Of a stretch of 64,000 nt of DNA, positions 11,166-24,412 are shown in pieces. How positions within the stretch are numbered: position 1 is the first letter of the stretch; every line of letters starts with the position of its first letter. The stretch is from assembly GCA_022578965.1 (NCBI GenBank), contig MU400613.1, forward strand, positions 1 through 64,000, read 5' to 3'. A model generated the notes under the pieces. That model had not been told where the DNA came from, did not search any database, and worked only from the letters and a program-made list of their open reading frames with translations. Source of the DNA: Xylaria sp. FL1777. Taxonomy: Eukaryota; Ascomycota; Sordariomycetes; Xylariales; Xylariaceae. The translations under genes were made by a program, and so were the position numbers.

Positions 11166-11799
11166 ACTAATAAAAAGTAATAATAGCTTTATGTTTTTTT
11201 AAAAAAGCTATATATATTTAAAAAAAATAATTAAAAATAATAATAATTTAAAGTTTTAATTAAAGGTTTTTTATATTATAAAATAAAAAAAAAACCTTAT
11301 ATTAATGTTATAATAAATAAAACAAAGTAAAACAATAAAATAAAAAATCAAAAAAAAAACGCAATAGCTTAAAATAGTTAATTTTTTTAAAAAGAATTAA
11401 TTATATACTTTATAATTTTAAGCGCTTTAATTAACTATAAATAAACGCATAAAATTAAATTTTTAAAACAATTTAAAACATATAAATAATTTAAAGGTTT
11501 AAAAAGTAAAAATATAACACGTAATAAAAAAAAGCAATATTAGTTTTAAATAAAACGCAAGTTTTAAAAACTAGCATAATGTTATAAAATTAGCACAAAG
11601 GTGGCCTTTAAAGCGGCTTAATGCCTTTATATATACTTTATACTTCTTTTTTGCTAATTAAAGCTATATTATATAACAATTTACTTAGCTTATTAAGCTT
11701 ATAATAATTTAAGGTTTATTAAGCTTATAGTAATTTAAAACTTATTAAGCTTATAATAATTTAATGCTTACTAAACTTATAATAATTTAAAGGAAGTTT
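11166..11799. other. AT-rich eroded DNA
   Basis: No gene visible. A less-eroded patch around 11,598-11,632 (GTGGCC...GCGGCTTAATGCC) precedes the tandem array at 11,690. Whether it belongs to the upstream end of the Gypsy relic that follows is unclear. Confidence 0.5.
11690..11793. repeat. 26-bp tandem repeat, four units
   Basis: Four successive 26-bp units built on TTATTAAGCTTATAATAATT with a variable last six bases. Differences between units are mostly C/T or G/A transitions. A related motif (CTTAAGCGTTAAATCTATTA) is doubled at the equivalent place before the second Gypsy copy (59,205-59,275). Confidence 0.8.
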
Positions 11800-12486
11800 T
11801 TACTGTTTTTACTTTTTTTTTGTTTATATAATTATGCATTTTTTATATTTAGTTATTTACTTAGTTTTAGTTCTTTAGTTATTAATTTTTTATAATTGCT
11901 AAGCATTAATACATTTATTATTTTTAATTCTTTAAAACCTTTATTAATGCATAGTAATAAAAGTACTTTAAAAACTTTCTTAATAAATTATTGCTAAAAA
12001 TTTTATTATTATTTACAAATTAAAACCCTAAAAGTAAACTTGTTATATTAATATATAATAAGTTTGTTATATTTTAATAGCTTTTTAATTAATAAAACTT
12101 AGTACGTAAAAATAAATATTAATATAAAAAGTTAAATAATAAACAGTTTATAAAATAAATTTTTAAAAATATACTTAAGAAATATTTAAAAGTAATAAAT
12201 TAATATAGCTAGCAAACTAGTAAAGTCTACTATAGGTAGTGAGGCAATTAAGCATAAAAAGTGTGATGTAAATTAAAAGAAAGGAGGCCCTGCAGGTAAT
12301 TGCGTAGCAATTGCCTTAAGCACGGGCCCTATATAGCTATTTAGCTAAGCCACTATAGCCACAAGTGGGGATACTACTGTAGCTAAACCCCATAAATATA
12401 AAGTCCCCTTTTTAGTTTATATTATAAACTTATAAAACTATAAAAACTTTAAACTATTAAAGCTTAAAATATAGCTTAAAAAAGAA
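11800..12486 (+). mobile_element. Ty3/Gypsy relic, copy 1, left part
   Basis: Matches 59,330-59,720 and 61,338-61,425 of the second Gypsy copy along its length, differing mainly by transitions. Compared with that copy about 1.6 kb covering most of gag is missing: 12,180-12,192 joins what are there positions about 59,720 and 61,336, with a run of A at the junction. A 207-bp insert interrupts it at 12,219, and LINE A interrupts it at 12,487. Confidence 0.75.
12219..12425. mobile_element. 207-bp GC-richer insert of unknown type with AAACT duplication
   Basis: The second Gypsy copy reads straight across this point (GCAAACTTATAAAAC near 61,357). Here the sequence is interrupted by 207 bp flanked by AAACT on both sides (12,214-12,218 and 12,426-12,430). 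The insert keeps runs such as GGAGGCCCTGCAGG and CACGGGCCC that are absent from the eroded host, plus a short hairpin (GGTAATTGC / GCAATTGCC). No terminal inverted repeat, poly-A tail or TG...CA ends were found, so the class is open: SINE, MITE remnant or solo LTR. Confidence 0.6.
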
Positions 12487-13615
12487 AGTTTTTAAATTCT
12501 CTACACTTAATTATAACTTTGTAAGTTTAAGCTTAATTATTAAATAATTAAGACCGCTAAAATTAGCGTAGCAATTTTTACTTACTAAGTAGGTTGCACT
12601 TTATTTACAGAGTGCAAATATAACAAAAAACGAAAAAATAGTATTAAATAACTTATTTGTTAAAAACGCAACTAATACGCTACTAGAACCTACTAGCAAT
12701 ATAACTATAAAGCAGCAGTGTTTTAACAAAAAACGTAAAGCTAACAAACTTCTTAGTGTATAAAAAATAGTTAATAGAATTATAAAACTAGTATTATAGC
12801 TGCTAACAGAAAAAAAAATAGCAAAAAAAATCTCTTTTTAAAAGAACGTAAAAAAAGCATAAATAGCGCACACATTAAAAAAAGCCCAAAAAAGCTAGCA
12901 AAGCATAAAGCTTAATAATAAAAATAACCTTAATATATTTATAACTTATTATAACTTAAATACTACTATAAAAGCTAACTAAAAAAGCGTTAAAAATACT
13001 ATTTAAAAGCTTTTTTAATAAACTTTATTAAACATAAATATGCTAAAATCTTAAGTATAAATTATAGCTTTATAGTTAACCTATAATAATAAAGCAGTAT
13101 TATTTAAGCAAAACAAAAAAGTACTAATTAAAGTTAAAAAACAAGCTAATAACTTTAAAAATAAAATACTAACTAATATTATTAAAGCAATAAATATAGC
13201 GCTTATAAGCAGCAATATAATTACTGCTAAAAAGCTATATAGCAAAAATATAGTAATTATTTTTAAAGAAGCAATACTTTAAAAAGCTAAAAAAAAAAAA
13301 TAAATTACAAAAGCTTTTAAAAAAAAGTTAAAAGTACAACAAAAAAAAGCAGCACTAATAATAAAAAGCGTTTTAACAAAACAAGTTAAAGCAATATATT
13401 TAAACAAAAACTTATTATAGCTACTATATAATAAACACTTTAAAGTTATAAAATATAAAAAAATGCTATCTAAAAACATAAAAGCTAGATTTATATTAAT
13501 ATTATTATATATAAGTAGCGTTATAATAGCTAAAACAATATACAAAAATAGCTTTTTATAAAAAGCTTAGCTGTTTAACTGCAAACTTTTTGCTATAAAG
13601 CTTAAAATTATATAA

Positions 13616-13699
13616 TGCTTTAATTGCTATAAATATAGTTATATAACTAAATATTGCTATAAAAACTTAAAGTATAGCTATTGCTTAGCTTTAAAGCAC
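13616..13699 (+). pseudogene. LINE A ORF1 zinc-knuckle relic
   Basis: The plus-strand frame reads CFNCYKYSYITKYC, i.e. C-x2-C-x4-(H to Tyr)-x4-C, followed by a second degenerate knuckle ending in LALKH. The His-to-Tyr and Gly-to-Ser changes are each single C-to-T / G-to-A transitions. Gag-like ORF1 proteins of Tad1/I-type LINEs carry such knuckles just before ORF2, which fits its position. Confidence 0.75.
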
Positions 13700-15489
13700 T
13701 AAAAAAGTAAAAAAAGCTACTTAGTAAAAACGCAAAAAACAAAGCAAAAATATATAAACTACAAAAAAGCATACGTAATATAAAATAAAGCTTGCTAAAA
13801 AAAAGTTAAACAAAAAAACAAAGCAAAAGCAATATATATATTATAACTTAAAAGCTTTTAAAATGCTAAAAAAGTAGCAGCAATAAGCAAAAAAATAAAT
13901 AAAAGTAGTTTAAAAATGTTAATAGCGTTAGTATTTATAAAGCTAAATAAAGAAAAATTACTAGCAAAAAAACAGCAAACTAGCAATACAAACAAAAACT
14001 CATTTTTATTAACTTAATAATATATAATATTGCTTTTTAAAATATTGCAGGATTTAAAAATAATATAGCGTACATGCTATAAAATAACAGCTTTAATTAT
14101 ATAACAATTTAAAAGCTAATAATTAACAAATATAGCAATATATATTGCTTTAATAATAATAATTACTAGGTTGTTTAGTTAAAAAATAAAGCTATGCTAT
14201 ATATAAACAAAAAAATTGCAATAAAAACGCTAGCAAAAAACGCTAATAAAAACTAAATAAAAGTTATAATAAGTAATAATAACTTAGTAGTATTTTTATA
14301 GTTAATATACTTACTAAATTAAAAAAAAATAGTTTAGCATAATTTAATTTAAAAAATATATAAAGTAAGCAAGCTAAAAAAATGCTATATATTTATAAGC
14401 AATTTTAACTTTTATTACTTATTATAAAACTTAAAAAGCAAAAAAAGCCAAAAAGCAAATAAACTGCTTAAGTTTATTGCATAATAAGATTTTATATTAG
14501 TTACTTTTTAAAAAAAAATAACTAAAATAAAGCATAAATAAAAAAGCTTAACAATAAACTTAATATAAGTATTTAATAATTTAGCTATTATTTATTAAAA
14601 GAACTTAAAATAGCTAAGTTTTAACTATAAAGCATTAAAAGTTACAATTAACTTAAAGGTAGCTTTACAAAAATACTTAAAAAAAGCAAAAAAATAAAAC
14701 TAGCTTAAATTAAACAAAAATAAAGCAGCTATAAAAACAAAAGCTATTATTATAAAAATGCATACATTATATATACTTAGCAAGCTAAATAATGCTTTTA
14801 ACTTTTTAATTTAACAACTAGTAAAAATAGCAAATAAAATAACGCTTAAAAAAACTATAAAAAAAAAACATTAAGCATTACTTTAGTAGTTCCTAAAAGT
14901 AATTAAAACAGAAAAAAAAGCAAAACAAACGTACTACAAGTTTTAAAGCAAAAAAATTAAAGCAGTATAGCAAGCCTTTAAAAAAGAAAAAAAAGCTTTT
15001 AGCAATAAAGTAAAAAAAGCATAAAAACACAACTAAAAATAAGTACTTATAAAAGCATTTAAAAATTTTAAGTTATTATAAAGCTTAGCTAAATAAGCAA
15101 AGTTTGCTTATAAGCTAGCTTTAAAAGTTATTGCAATTTTACTGCTAAAACAAACAAAAAATAAGCTGCTTTTTGCTAATACTTTTAAAAAAAAAACAGC
15201 TTTACTAACAAAATGCTTTTTTTTTGCACTACTAGCAAACTTATTTAATATACTTAAAAAAAACTTAACTTATAATAGCTACTAAAAGTTTATAATTAAT
15301 ATTAACACAAAAAAAAAAATATAATATTGCTAATATAAAAGTTAGCGCTATAAAAAGCGCTAAAAAACAACTTGTTACTTAATAGCTTTTTTAAAGCTTA
15401 TAAACTTGCTTTAGCAAAAAAAATAGCAATATTATGCACTGCTAGCTTTTTACTAAAGTACTACTTAATGCAATTTAAGCAAACAAAAG

Positions 15490-17560
15490 TAATAATTATT
15501 TTTAAACTTAAAAAGTTAAAAAAAACTAAAAAAACAGCTAAAAAGTAACGCTTTATTATGCTTATTTATATAGTAAAAAAAGTACTAAAAAAAGAGCTAT
15601 ATTACTACATAGCAAAAATAGCTAAGCAAAAAAGTCTTTTGCTAAACAACTAAATAAATAACAAACAAAACAAGTTAACAAATATAGCTATTAAACTAGT
15701 ATTAAAAACAGCAAAAAAAGCAATTAGCAAAAAAAGCATAGCATTTTTGCTACAGCTAAACATTATAAAAGCTTTTAATATTATTAATAAAAAGAAAATA
15801 ATATATATTTTGCAATAAAAAAGCTTTTTTTTTTAAATAGTTATATAAGTAAACTTTTTTATATTAAACTATATAGTATGTTTTTGCTTTAATAAAGCAA
15901 TATTTTAACTAATAATACTAAAAGCTAAAGTTTTTTAAAAGTTCTTGCTTTTACTTTTTTTTTTCCTTTTATATATTTTAATACTTTATAATAATCTTGC
16001 TATATACTAAAAGCTAATAGTAATTAGCTTTACTAATAATACTAATTTTATTATAGCAAACTTAAATATAAAGCAAAACTGCAAAGCTTTAAAAGCAGCA
16101 TAAAAAACATATAAAAACTAAGCAAAACAACATAAAATAAAGTTTGTACTGCAAAAAAGCAAACTAATGCACTTTTTTAGCAGTAAAACAGCACTTATGC
16201 AAGCAATATACCTTTTTAACATAATAATATACCTAAAAAATAACGCAAAGTTCTTAAAAGTATAGTTTAACAAAAATATAAAATAAAAAAAACACTTAAT
16301 AAAGCTTAAAAAAAAACTAAACATTTAGTTATATATAGTAATTAAGCTATAAAACTTTATATAAAGCAGCAGTATAATAAAAGCAAAGCAAATATATATT
16401 ACAATAATATAAAGCACTTTAGCTTATAGCGTAGCAATTTAGCATAAAAACTTTAAAAAAAACAAAGCAAAAAGCATTACTAACTTATTAGCAGCAACCT
16501 AAAATAAATGCTTTAAATGCATAGTTAAAGCTTTTAAAGCAACTAAAATAAAACACTTAAAAACTAAAATAAAAATTCTTTTAATTAACTTATATTTTAG
16601 CAGTAAAGCAGCAATTTATAAGCACTACGTAAAAAGCTTAGCAGCTAAAAAATTAATTTAAAAAGCAACAAAGAAAATTAAAACTTTTATTTAAAACATA
16701 AAAGCTTAAAAAGCTAAAAACTAAACAAAAGGCAAGCTTATAAGCAATAGTAAAAGCATAGCTAAAAAAAATTTAACGCTAGCTTTAAACTTTTAGCAAA
16801 AAAAATAATTAAAAAAAAAAAAACCTAAAATTGCACTAAAAAAAAAATAAATAAGCAAATAAAGCTAAACTAAAACAAACAATAGTTATTTAGCAATAGC
16901 TAAACAAAAGCTTAGCAAAAATAAAGCCTTTAGGAAGTATAATAAATTATTAAAGCATAAAGTAGCTATAATAATGCAAATGTGCATTGAAAAAATAGAG
17001 CTAAAAGCGTTCTTGCATAAAAGGAAAATCTTAAGCTTTCTTACGCCTTTTTGCAAATATATATAAAAAAAAAAAATTTTTTAGCATGTAGTTTTATGCT
17101 ATAACTTATTAAAAAACAAAAAAAAGCAGCTATAAAAAAGCTTTATAGCTAAGCTACTATAAACTAACAAAAACTTATAACTAGCTATAAAAAAGCTTAA
17201 AGCTGCAAATAATATTACAAAGTAGCTATTTGCTACTAATAAAATAGTAATATATAATAAAGCAGTTGGAATAAAAAGGGATAAAAAAAGAAAAAAAGAA
17301 GCAGAAAATAAAAAAAAAACTAGCAAAAAAAGCAAAAGCGCTCCCTTAAAAGTCTTAAAAAACAAAAAAAAAGCTTTTATATGCTTTCTAAAAAAGCAAA
17401 AGGTCTAAAAGCTTCAAAAAAAGTTCTTTTGCTTTTTAACTATTATTTTCCGTTTAGCAAGCTAGTTAGTAAAAACTAGTTATTACAAAGTAAAAAAACT
17501 TCAAAGTAGCAGCGTAAACATTATTACATAAGGTTTTTATTTAGCTTTTTGTATAGTTTT
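15490..17560 (+). pseudogene. LINE A ORF2 reverse transcriptase relic
   Basis: The plus-strand frame reads LLQLNIIKAFNIIN at 15,747-15,788, the eroded form of reverse-transcriptase motif A. The codon for the first catalytic aspartate is now AAC (15,759-15,761). Upstream is the PxRPISLIS / EKxL..RIA region, with stops where Gln and Trp would stand. Downstream, around 16,986-17,035, IEKIELKAFLHKRKIL recalls the conserved ORF2 C-terminal 'GKIGLxAFLH' region of fungal LINEs. Stops and Lys/Asn replacements are spread evenly, as expected of RIP and not of a single lesion. Confidence 0.8.
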
Positions 17561-17630
17561 ACCTATAAGTACACAAGTAAAAAGACCGCGCTGCAAAGCA
17601 GCATAGCAGGTTATTAATAATAATAATAAT

Positions 17631-18730
17631 AGCTTAAAAAAAGTTATATTTAAAAAAACAAAACTATAATTATAAATAGTATAATTATTAAACTAATTAT
17701 AAATTATAAAAACATTTAGTTATTAAATAAACTTAAAAAAACAAAACTTATAAAGCTTTAAAACAAAAATAAATAAAACTAAAAGTTATAAAAAATACTA
17801 CAAAAAAAAATTAATAAAAATAAATAAAGTATTTTTATAGCTTAAATTACTTTAAATATAATAAAACAAAAAAGCATTAATAATTAATATAAAAACTAAT
17901 ATAGTTTAAAAATTAAAACTAGCAATTTAATTAATAATTAAAAGTTATTATTATAATAAAACTATAATAAAAAACAATAATAATATTTACTTAATAAACT
18001 AAAAAACAATTAGTTTTTTAAACAAATTATAAAAATAAAAATATAAACCTTTTATAAAATAAAATGTTTAATTATAATTTTAGTTTATTATAAAAACTTA
18101 TAAAAATTTATAATATTTAAAGAAAATTTAAATTATATTTATAATATTATTTTAAAAAAATATAAAAATAACTTTTATAAATATTACTAGCTAATTAAAG
18201 CATAATTATATTAAAAAATAATTATTAAAAATAAAAAAGCTTAAAAACTATAATTTAAAGCTTAATTAAAAACAAAAATAAAACAAAATATAATAATATT
18301 TAAAGTATTAAATAAAGTAAGCATTTAAATATTTTATAAAGAAAAATTAAAAAATAAAATAAACATTTACTAAAAAAGCAATAAATAGCTAAAAAAATAA
18401 AAGCTTTATATAAAGTTTAATATAATAATTAAAAAAACTAATTTAAAGTTAAACTTATATATTAAAAAAAAAAGTATAATATTTTAATTAACTTAAAAAC
18501 ATAAGCTAATATAATTTTATTTAAAGTAATAAAACAAAATAAAATGCTTTAAAAATATAAATAAAAATTCTAAAAAATTAAAAGATTTAATAAAAATACT
18601 TTTAGCTATAATAATAATTATATATTTAAAAAAACTAAATTTTTTAATATATTTATATAAAAACACAAAAAAAAAAAAAATTATATTAAATATTGCTAAT
18701 ATATTTAATTATAATATTATTTTAAAAAGG
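17631..18730 (+). mobile_element. Ty3/Gypsy relic, copy 1, right part
   Basis: Continues the Gypsy copy interrupted by LINE A and matches 61,425-62,580 of the second copy base for base apart from transitions and small gaps; for example an ACGTTTAAAAAATT-containing stretch near 61,770 is absent here. It stops at 18,730, where LINE B is inserted into TTATTTTAAGAATATT-like target sequence. The reverse transcriptase part is not found on the far side. Confidence 0.75.
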
Positions 18731-19485
18731 ACCTTTTTTGAATTCTTTACACTTAACTATAACTTTGTAAGTTTAAGCTTAATTATTAAATAATTAAAAT
18801 CGCTAGAATTAATGTAGTAACTTTTATTTACTAAGTAAGTTATACTTTATTTGCGAAGTGCAAATATAACAAAAAACAAAGAAATAGTGTTAAATAATTT
18901 ATTTATTAAAAACATAACTAATATATTATTAAAACTTATTAGTAATATAATTATAACATAATAGTGTTTTAACAGAAAACGTAAAGCTAATAAACTTTTT
19001 AGTATATAAAAAATAGTTAATAAAATTATAAAACTAGTATTATAACTACTAATAAAAGAAAAAATAGCAAAAAGAATCTTTTTTTAAAAAAACATAAAAA
19101 AGGCATAAATAGTATATATATTAAAAAAAGCCTAAAAAAGCTAGCAAAGCATAAAGTTTAATAACAAAAATAACTTTAATATATTTATAACTTGCTATAA
19201 TTTAAATACTATTATAAAAGCTAACTAAAAAAGCGTTAAAAATACTATTTAAAGGCTTTTTTAATAAACTTTATTAAATATAAACATGCTAAAATTTTAA
19301 GTATAAATAATAGCTTTATAGCTAGCTTATAATAATAAAGCAATGTTATTTAAGCAAAACAAAAAAGTATTAATTAAAGTTAAAAAATAAGCTAATAACT
19401 TTAAAAATAAAATATTAGCTAATATTATTAAAGCAATAAATATAGCGCTTATAAGTAATAATATAATTGCTGCTAAAAAGCTATA

Positions 19486-19979
19486 ACGCATCTCTTACTT
19501 AACTTGGCCACCCTATTAAATAAGCCACTTAAGCTTAGCGTACTAGCTCACCCACTAAGCATACAAGGGTACTTAAAGGCAATTATAGTTACTTTGGAAT
19601 AACTTCACTAATACTAATTGTATTGCCATATAATTAGTATTTTTGGAATCCTTATTAAATAATAGATCTAGTAGTATTTTCTTTAATTTTATAGCTATTT
19701 TTTTAACAGCGGTATAATAAACCACGCTAAATTTTAGCGTGGTTTTTTATATCGCAGCAAGTAAAATAGCTACAAAATTATAAAAAATACCATTAAATGC
19801 GTCTTTAAGTTAAAATTCCAGAAATACCAATTATATAGCTATACAATTAGTATTAGTAAAGTTATTTAAAAAAAACCATAATGGCTATTAAGTACCCTGC
19901 TATAGAAATTTAGTGTGAATAGTACGCTAAGCCTAGGTAATTCATTTAATAGGGTAGCTAAGTTAAGTAAGAGATGCGT
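19486..19979. mobile_element. 494-bp fold-back element 1 (MITE-like, TA target)
   Basis: Inserted in LINE B: the empty site in LINE A reads AAGCTATATAGCAAA (13,232-13,246). Here the element is bounded by TA on both sides (19,484-19,485 and 19,980-19,981). The ends are inverted repeats starting ACGCATCTCTTACTTAACTT. The arms pair along the whole length to a central palindrome (AACCACGCTAAA / TTTAGCGTGGTT, 19,720-19,744). TA duplication fits Tc1/mariner or pogo mobilisation. It carries no coding frame and is much less eroded than its host. Confidence 0.85.
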
Positions 19980-20845
19980 TATAGCAAAAATATAGTAATT
20001 ACTTTTAAAAAAGCAGTATTTTAAAAGGCTAAAAAAAGAAAATAAATTATAAAAGCTTTTAAAAAAAGGTTAAAAATATAACAAAAAAAAGCAGCGCTAA
20101 TAATAAAAGGCATTTTAGCAAAATATATTAAAGCAATATATTTAAACAAAGATTTATTATAGCTATTATATAGCAAACATTTTAAAGTTATAAAATGTAA
20201 AAAAATGTTACTTAAAAACATAAAAGCTAAATTTGCAGCAATATTATTATATGTAAGTAATATAATAGCAGCTAAAATAATATATAATAATAGCTTTTTA
20301 TAAAAAGCTTAGTTATTTAACTATAAATTTTTTACTATAAAGCTTAAAGTTATATAGTGCTTTAACTGCTATAAATATAAACATATAGCTAAATATTGCT
20401 ATAAAAACTTAAAGTATAGCTATTATTTAGCTTTAAAGCATTAAAAAAAAAAAAAAAAAGCTATTTAATAAAAATGCAAAAAGTAAAGCAAAAATATATA
20501 AATTATAAAAAAGCGTACATAATATAAAACAAAGCTTATTAAAAAAAAATTAAATAAAAAAACAAAGCAAAAGCAGCATATATATTGCAACTTAAAAGCT
20601 TTTAAAGTACTAAAAAAGCATTAATAATAAATAAAAAAATAAACAAAAGTAGTTTAAAAATGCTAATAGTATTAGTATTTATATAGCTAAATAAAAAAGA
20701 ATTATTAGCGAAAAAATAGCAAACTAACAATGCAAGCAAAAACTTATTTCTGTTAATTTAATATTATATAATATTACTTTTTAAAACATTATAGAATTTA
20801 AAAGCAATATAACACGCGTGCTATAAAATAATAGCTTTAATTATA

Positions 20846-23800
20846 AGCAATTAATACACTAGCATAAAGAATTAATACACTAGTATGACTTTATACAAGC
20901 ATAACTTTTCTAGCCCTTTTATTAGCCCAAAAAATAATTGTTAGTAAACCTAAGTACTGCCTTTTTATGCCATTTTATATAGCTTTTATACTATTGTATT
21001 ACATTTACTATATTATTACAGAAACTTTAACGTTTAATGTTTTATTACGTGTTATAATAGCTTTATAATTTAAACAAAGCTGCGCTTGCGCTTTTATTTT
21101 TAATAATTTCTGTTATTATTAAAAACGCTAGTAAACTAACCGCGTTATAAAATTGTTAAGCTGCTTTAGCTAAAATATAATTTCCGACCTTTTTGCTTGG
21201 TTATACCGCTTGTATTCCTTTAGCAATAATAACTCTTTTTTAAGCTTGTTTTCTTTTATTAGTAATAGCTGTTTTAGTATGTTTGCTTTTTATAGCGTTA
21301 ATAATACTAATGCTTTTAAAAATATTTTTGCTGTTTATTTTTAGACTTTTTTAATTATTTTTCGTTTTTATAAAACATAAAACTTTTGCAAGCTACTATA
21401 AAAGATGTAAAGTAATAACACAATTTACTTAAATCGAACGAACGCTTATAGTGCTAGCTTTTTTTAGCTTGTATAAACGCTAATTTTTAGACTAAAAGCT
21501 AACTTTAATTCTTTTTTTAAAGCAGCTTAACTGTTTTAATTTTTTTTAAGCTTAAGCTTTTTAATTGCTAGCTAAGCTAAATTTAAAACTGCTTTTAGTG
21601 TTATTTATAGCATAATTGGTTAAAATTGTTAGCTTACTACTTAATTGCTTTAGTTATATAAACAAATATAAAAATAGTATAAGCAATTTAGCTTTTTACT
21701 GCTTTATTTAAACAAATATAAATTATTACTTTTATATTTATTTTTTAATAATATATAATTAATATTAAGTTCGTTTTAGTTAACGTTATTTTGCTTGTTT
21801 AAAAGGTTATTTTATAAGCATACTTTTTTTTAAAATTAGCTAATGCTTTTGTTTTAATAACTGTTTTTAATTTAAGTACTTTATTTTCTTTAAAATATTT
21901 TACTACTAGGTCTATTAAAATTGTTTCCTTTACTAAAATTTATTTTAAATTTATTTATATTAAGCAAACTATTTTTTAGCAATAATTTGTTGTTTTAGCA
22001 TATTAATAACTTTATTAAATCTAACAGCTTTAGTTTAATTAAAAGAAATAGTTATTTATACAAAGAACAAAAAATACGCTTTTTTATTTAATATAATAAA
22101 TATAGCAAGCCTAGAAAACCTTAAAGTAATAAAATTTACGAATAAAAATCACGAAAAACAAGTTGCAAATAATTTATAATTACAGAAGCTTAAAAAAAAA
22201 GCATATAGTTATTATATTTTTTTAGCAATATAAAGTACTATAAATATAATTATAGCTTAAGTTTTAATTTGTTTGTATATTTTTTGTATTAAAAGCTTAT
22301 TAAGCTAATAAAAAAAACAGTTATAGCAGCAAGTTATTATATAAAGATCTAAGCGCAAAATGTTTAAAATATAGTTAAAAAGCAACATAATAAGTCCGTT
22401 TTTACTTAAAGAAATATATATAATGTTTAAAGTTATATTAATTAAACAAAGCTAAATAGCTATAATTTAACTGCAGCTTTTATTAAGCTTTTTAATAAGC
22501 AAGAAATTCTATATGTTATAAAATAAAATAATAAAGAACTTAATTGCTTAATTAACTTTATATAAACATTTTTGTATTATATAAAAATATAAAAGCAATT
22601 TTCTAAGGTTATTAGTTTTAATAATACATATAATATAAACTGCTTTAAGCTTTTTTTATTTTAAACAACTAGCTAAACATGCTTAAGCATAGTTTTTAAT
22701 ATAGTGTTTAGCTTAATTAATAATAAAAAGCAAAAAAGTTTTTAGTTTTTTGCTAAAAATATTTATTAAATTTTAACTTAAACATTTATATAAAAGCCTA
22801 AAGTTATTATTACTAATTATAACAAGTTAATAAAAGCAGCATTAAATAACTAGTTTTTTTTAGTACAGTAATAACTTTATATTTATTACATTAATTTAAA
22901 TGTTCTGCTAAAAGCTAAGCAAAAATAAATAAGCAGCTATAATAAAAGCAGCAGCTTTTTTAGCAATAATAGCAAAAATGTAAATCTTTTTACTTAAAGC
23001 TAAATTAAGCTAACTTTTATTAATAAATAGCTGCTTAATACTAAGTGCTTTAATAATAACAAAGTTCTTTATAGCTACTAAAGTATTTTATTAATATAAA
23101 AACAAATGTTATTTGCTAAAACTAAAGCAAAATATAAACAAGCATAAGCTAAGCTTTATTAAAAGTTTAATAATTAGCGCTTAATATTATAATATCTTTA
23201 TAAAATATAAATGCTTTTAAAATTCTAATAAGCACGTTGCTATATTTGCTAATATTATAACTTTAATATTTAAGTTATTTTTAAAATAAAAGCAAGTAAT
23301 AATAATATAAAAAGTTATTTTTTAAATAATATAAGCAATTTATATTATTTTGTAAAAGCAATGCAAAAAATAATAGCTAATTAAAAGTATAACTTTATTT
23401 AAGCTTGTGCTTAAAATAAAGTTTTATTATAGCATATTTATTTATTAGCTATAAAAGATTATTTAAGCAAGCTTTAAACAGTTATATTATTAAAAAGCTT
23501 AGCACTACTTAATAAACAGTATAGTATTGCTTAAATATTTATGCTAAGCAAGCAAAACTTATTTTTAATTAACATTAAATATTGCATAAATAACTATATA
23601 GTTTTTATTAAGCTTAAAATTTTTTGTTACTACAAGGTTTACTTAAAACTAAGCTTTTTTATTTTGTTTATTAAGCTAAATGTTTACTTTTATTAGCAAT
23701 TATGCAAGTTTTTAGCTAAAAATTTATACTAATATATTTATAACCTAAAAGTTGCTAATCTACTTTATAGTTAGCTAAAAAACATAGCGCAAAACATACT

Positions 23801-24412
23801 ACTATATTTTACAATTAAAGCTAACGCACCTATAGCAAGCTAGCTTACAAAACAAAAGCAAAATTAGCTATAAAAAAATCGGAATAAATTATTTTTAGCT
23901 AAAGTAAAGCAAACTTCTGCGTAAAATAGCAGTGCTAAAACAAGTAAAAGCGCTTTATTTTTTTAACGCTAAACGCGCAGTTAAACTACTGCATTAAGTA
24001 CTAAAAAGTTAACAAGTAATAAGTTTAAAAAATAACAGTTATAGCTTAGTATTTAGAAGCAAAAAAGTTAATAAAAATTAAAATAACTATAAATATTGCA
24101 GCAATATATTTACTTTATATTTAATTCTTTAATATATGCTTAAATTAATTGCGCTATTAAAAGGTTTTACTGTTTAATGAGGTCTTATTTTAAATGCTAT
24201 ATAATGCACTAAAAAAGTAAAAAAAAGTAATCTTTACATAAAATAAAAATGTGTTAACTTAATTAGCTAAAAAAGTGGATAAAGTGGAGTAAATAAAGCT
24301 AGAAGTTACTTTTAGCAAGCTTTAATTTTAGCTAATTAAACCCTTAAAAAAAGTTATGCCTATGTAAAGTCATGCCGGTGTATTAATTCTTTATGCTAGT
24401 ATATTAATTGCT
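20846..24412. mobile_element. 3.57-kb TIR element with 8-bp duplication (hAT-like), inside LINE B
   Basis: The empty site in LINE A reads CTTTAATTATATAACAATT (about 14,091-14,109). Here TAATTATA is duplicated at 20,838-20,845 and 24,413-24,420. The ends are inverted repeats of about 60 bp beginning AGCAATTAATA, each containing two direct copies of AATTAATACAC(T/C). An 8-bp duplication is most typical of hAT transposons, although TAATTATA does not follow the usual hAT target pattern. No transposase could be read through the erosion on either strand, so the superfamily is tentative. Confidence 0.7.

Larger units (their letters stand above)
12487..17630 (+). mobile_element. LINE A: Tad1/I-type non-LTR retrotransposon, RIP-inactivated
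   Basis: A near-full-length LINE of about 5.1 kb read on the plus strand. It has a 5' GAATTC-like start, an ORF1 relic with zinc knuckles near 13,616, an ORF2 relic with reverse transcriptase around 15,490-17,050, and a 3' tail of TTA/AAT trinucleotides (17,611-17,630). It is flanked by a target-site duplication, AGCTTAAAAAAG (12,473-12,486 and 17,631-17,643). The uninterrupted target is seen in the second Gypsy copy near 61,420. Two more copies (B, C) lie in the window. All frames are broken by stops. Confidence 0.85.

Noticed and set aside
13279..13545. Minus-strand hydrophobic frame, also seen at 20,021-20,221
   Set aside because: It lies antisense to the LINE ORF1 relic; its conservation between copies reflects the LINE, and the hydrophobicity comes from AT-rich composition.
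16118..16324. Minus-strand frame conserved at 30,754-30,960
   Set aside because: Antisense to the LINE reverse-transcriptase relic; both copies are simply homologous DNA.
17099..17365. Leu/Phe-rich minus-strand frame resembling a membrane protein
   Set aside because: Antisense to the LINE ORF2 C-terminal region; the poly-Phe/Leu content is a base-composition effect.
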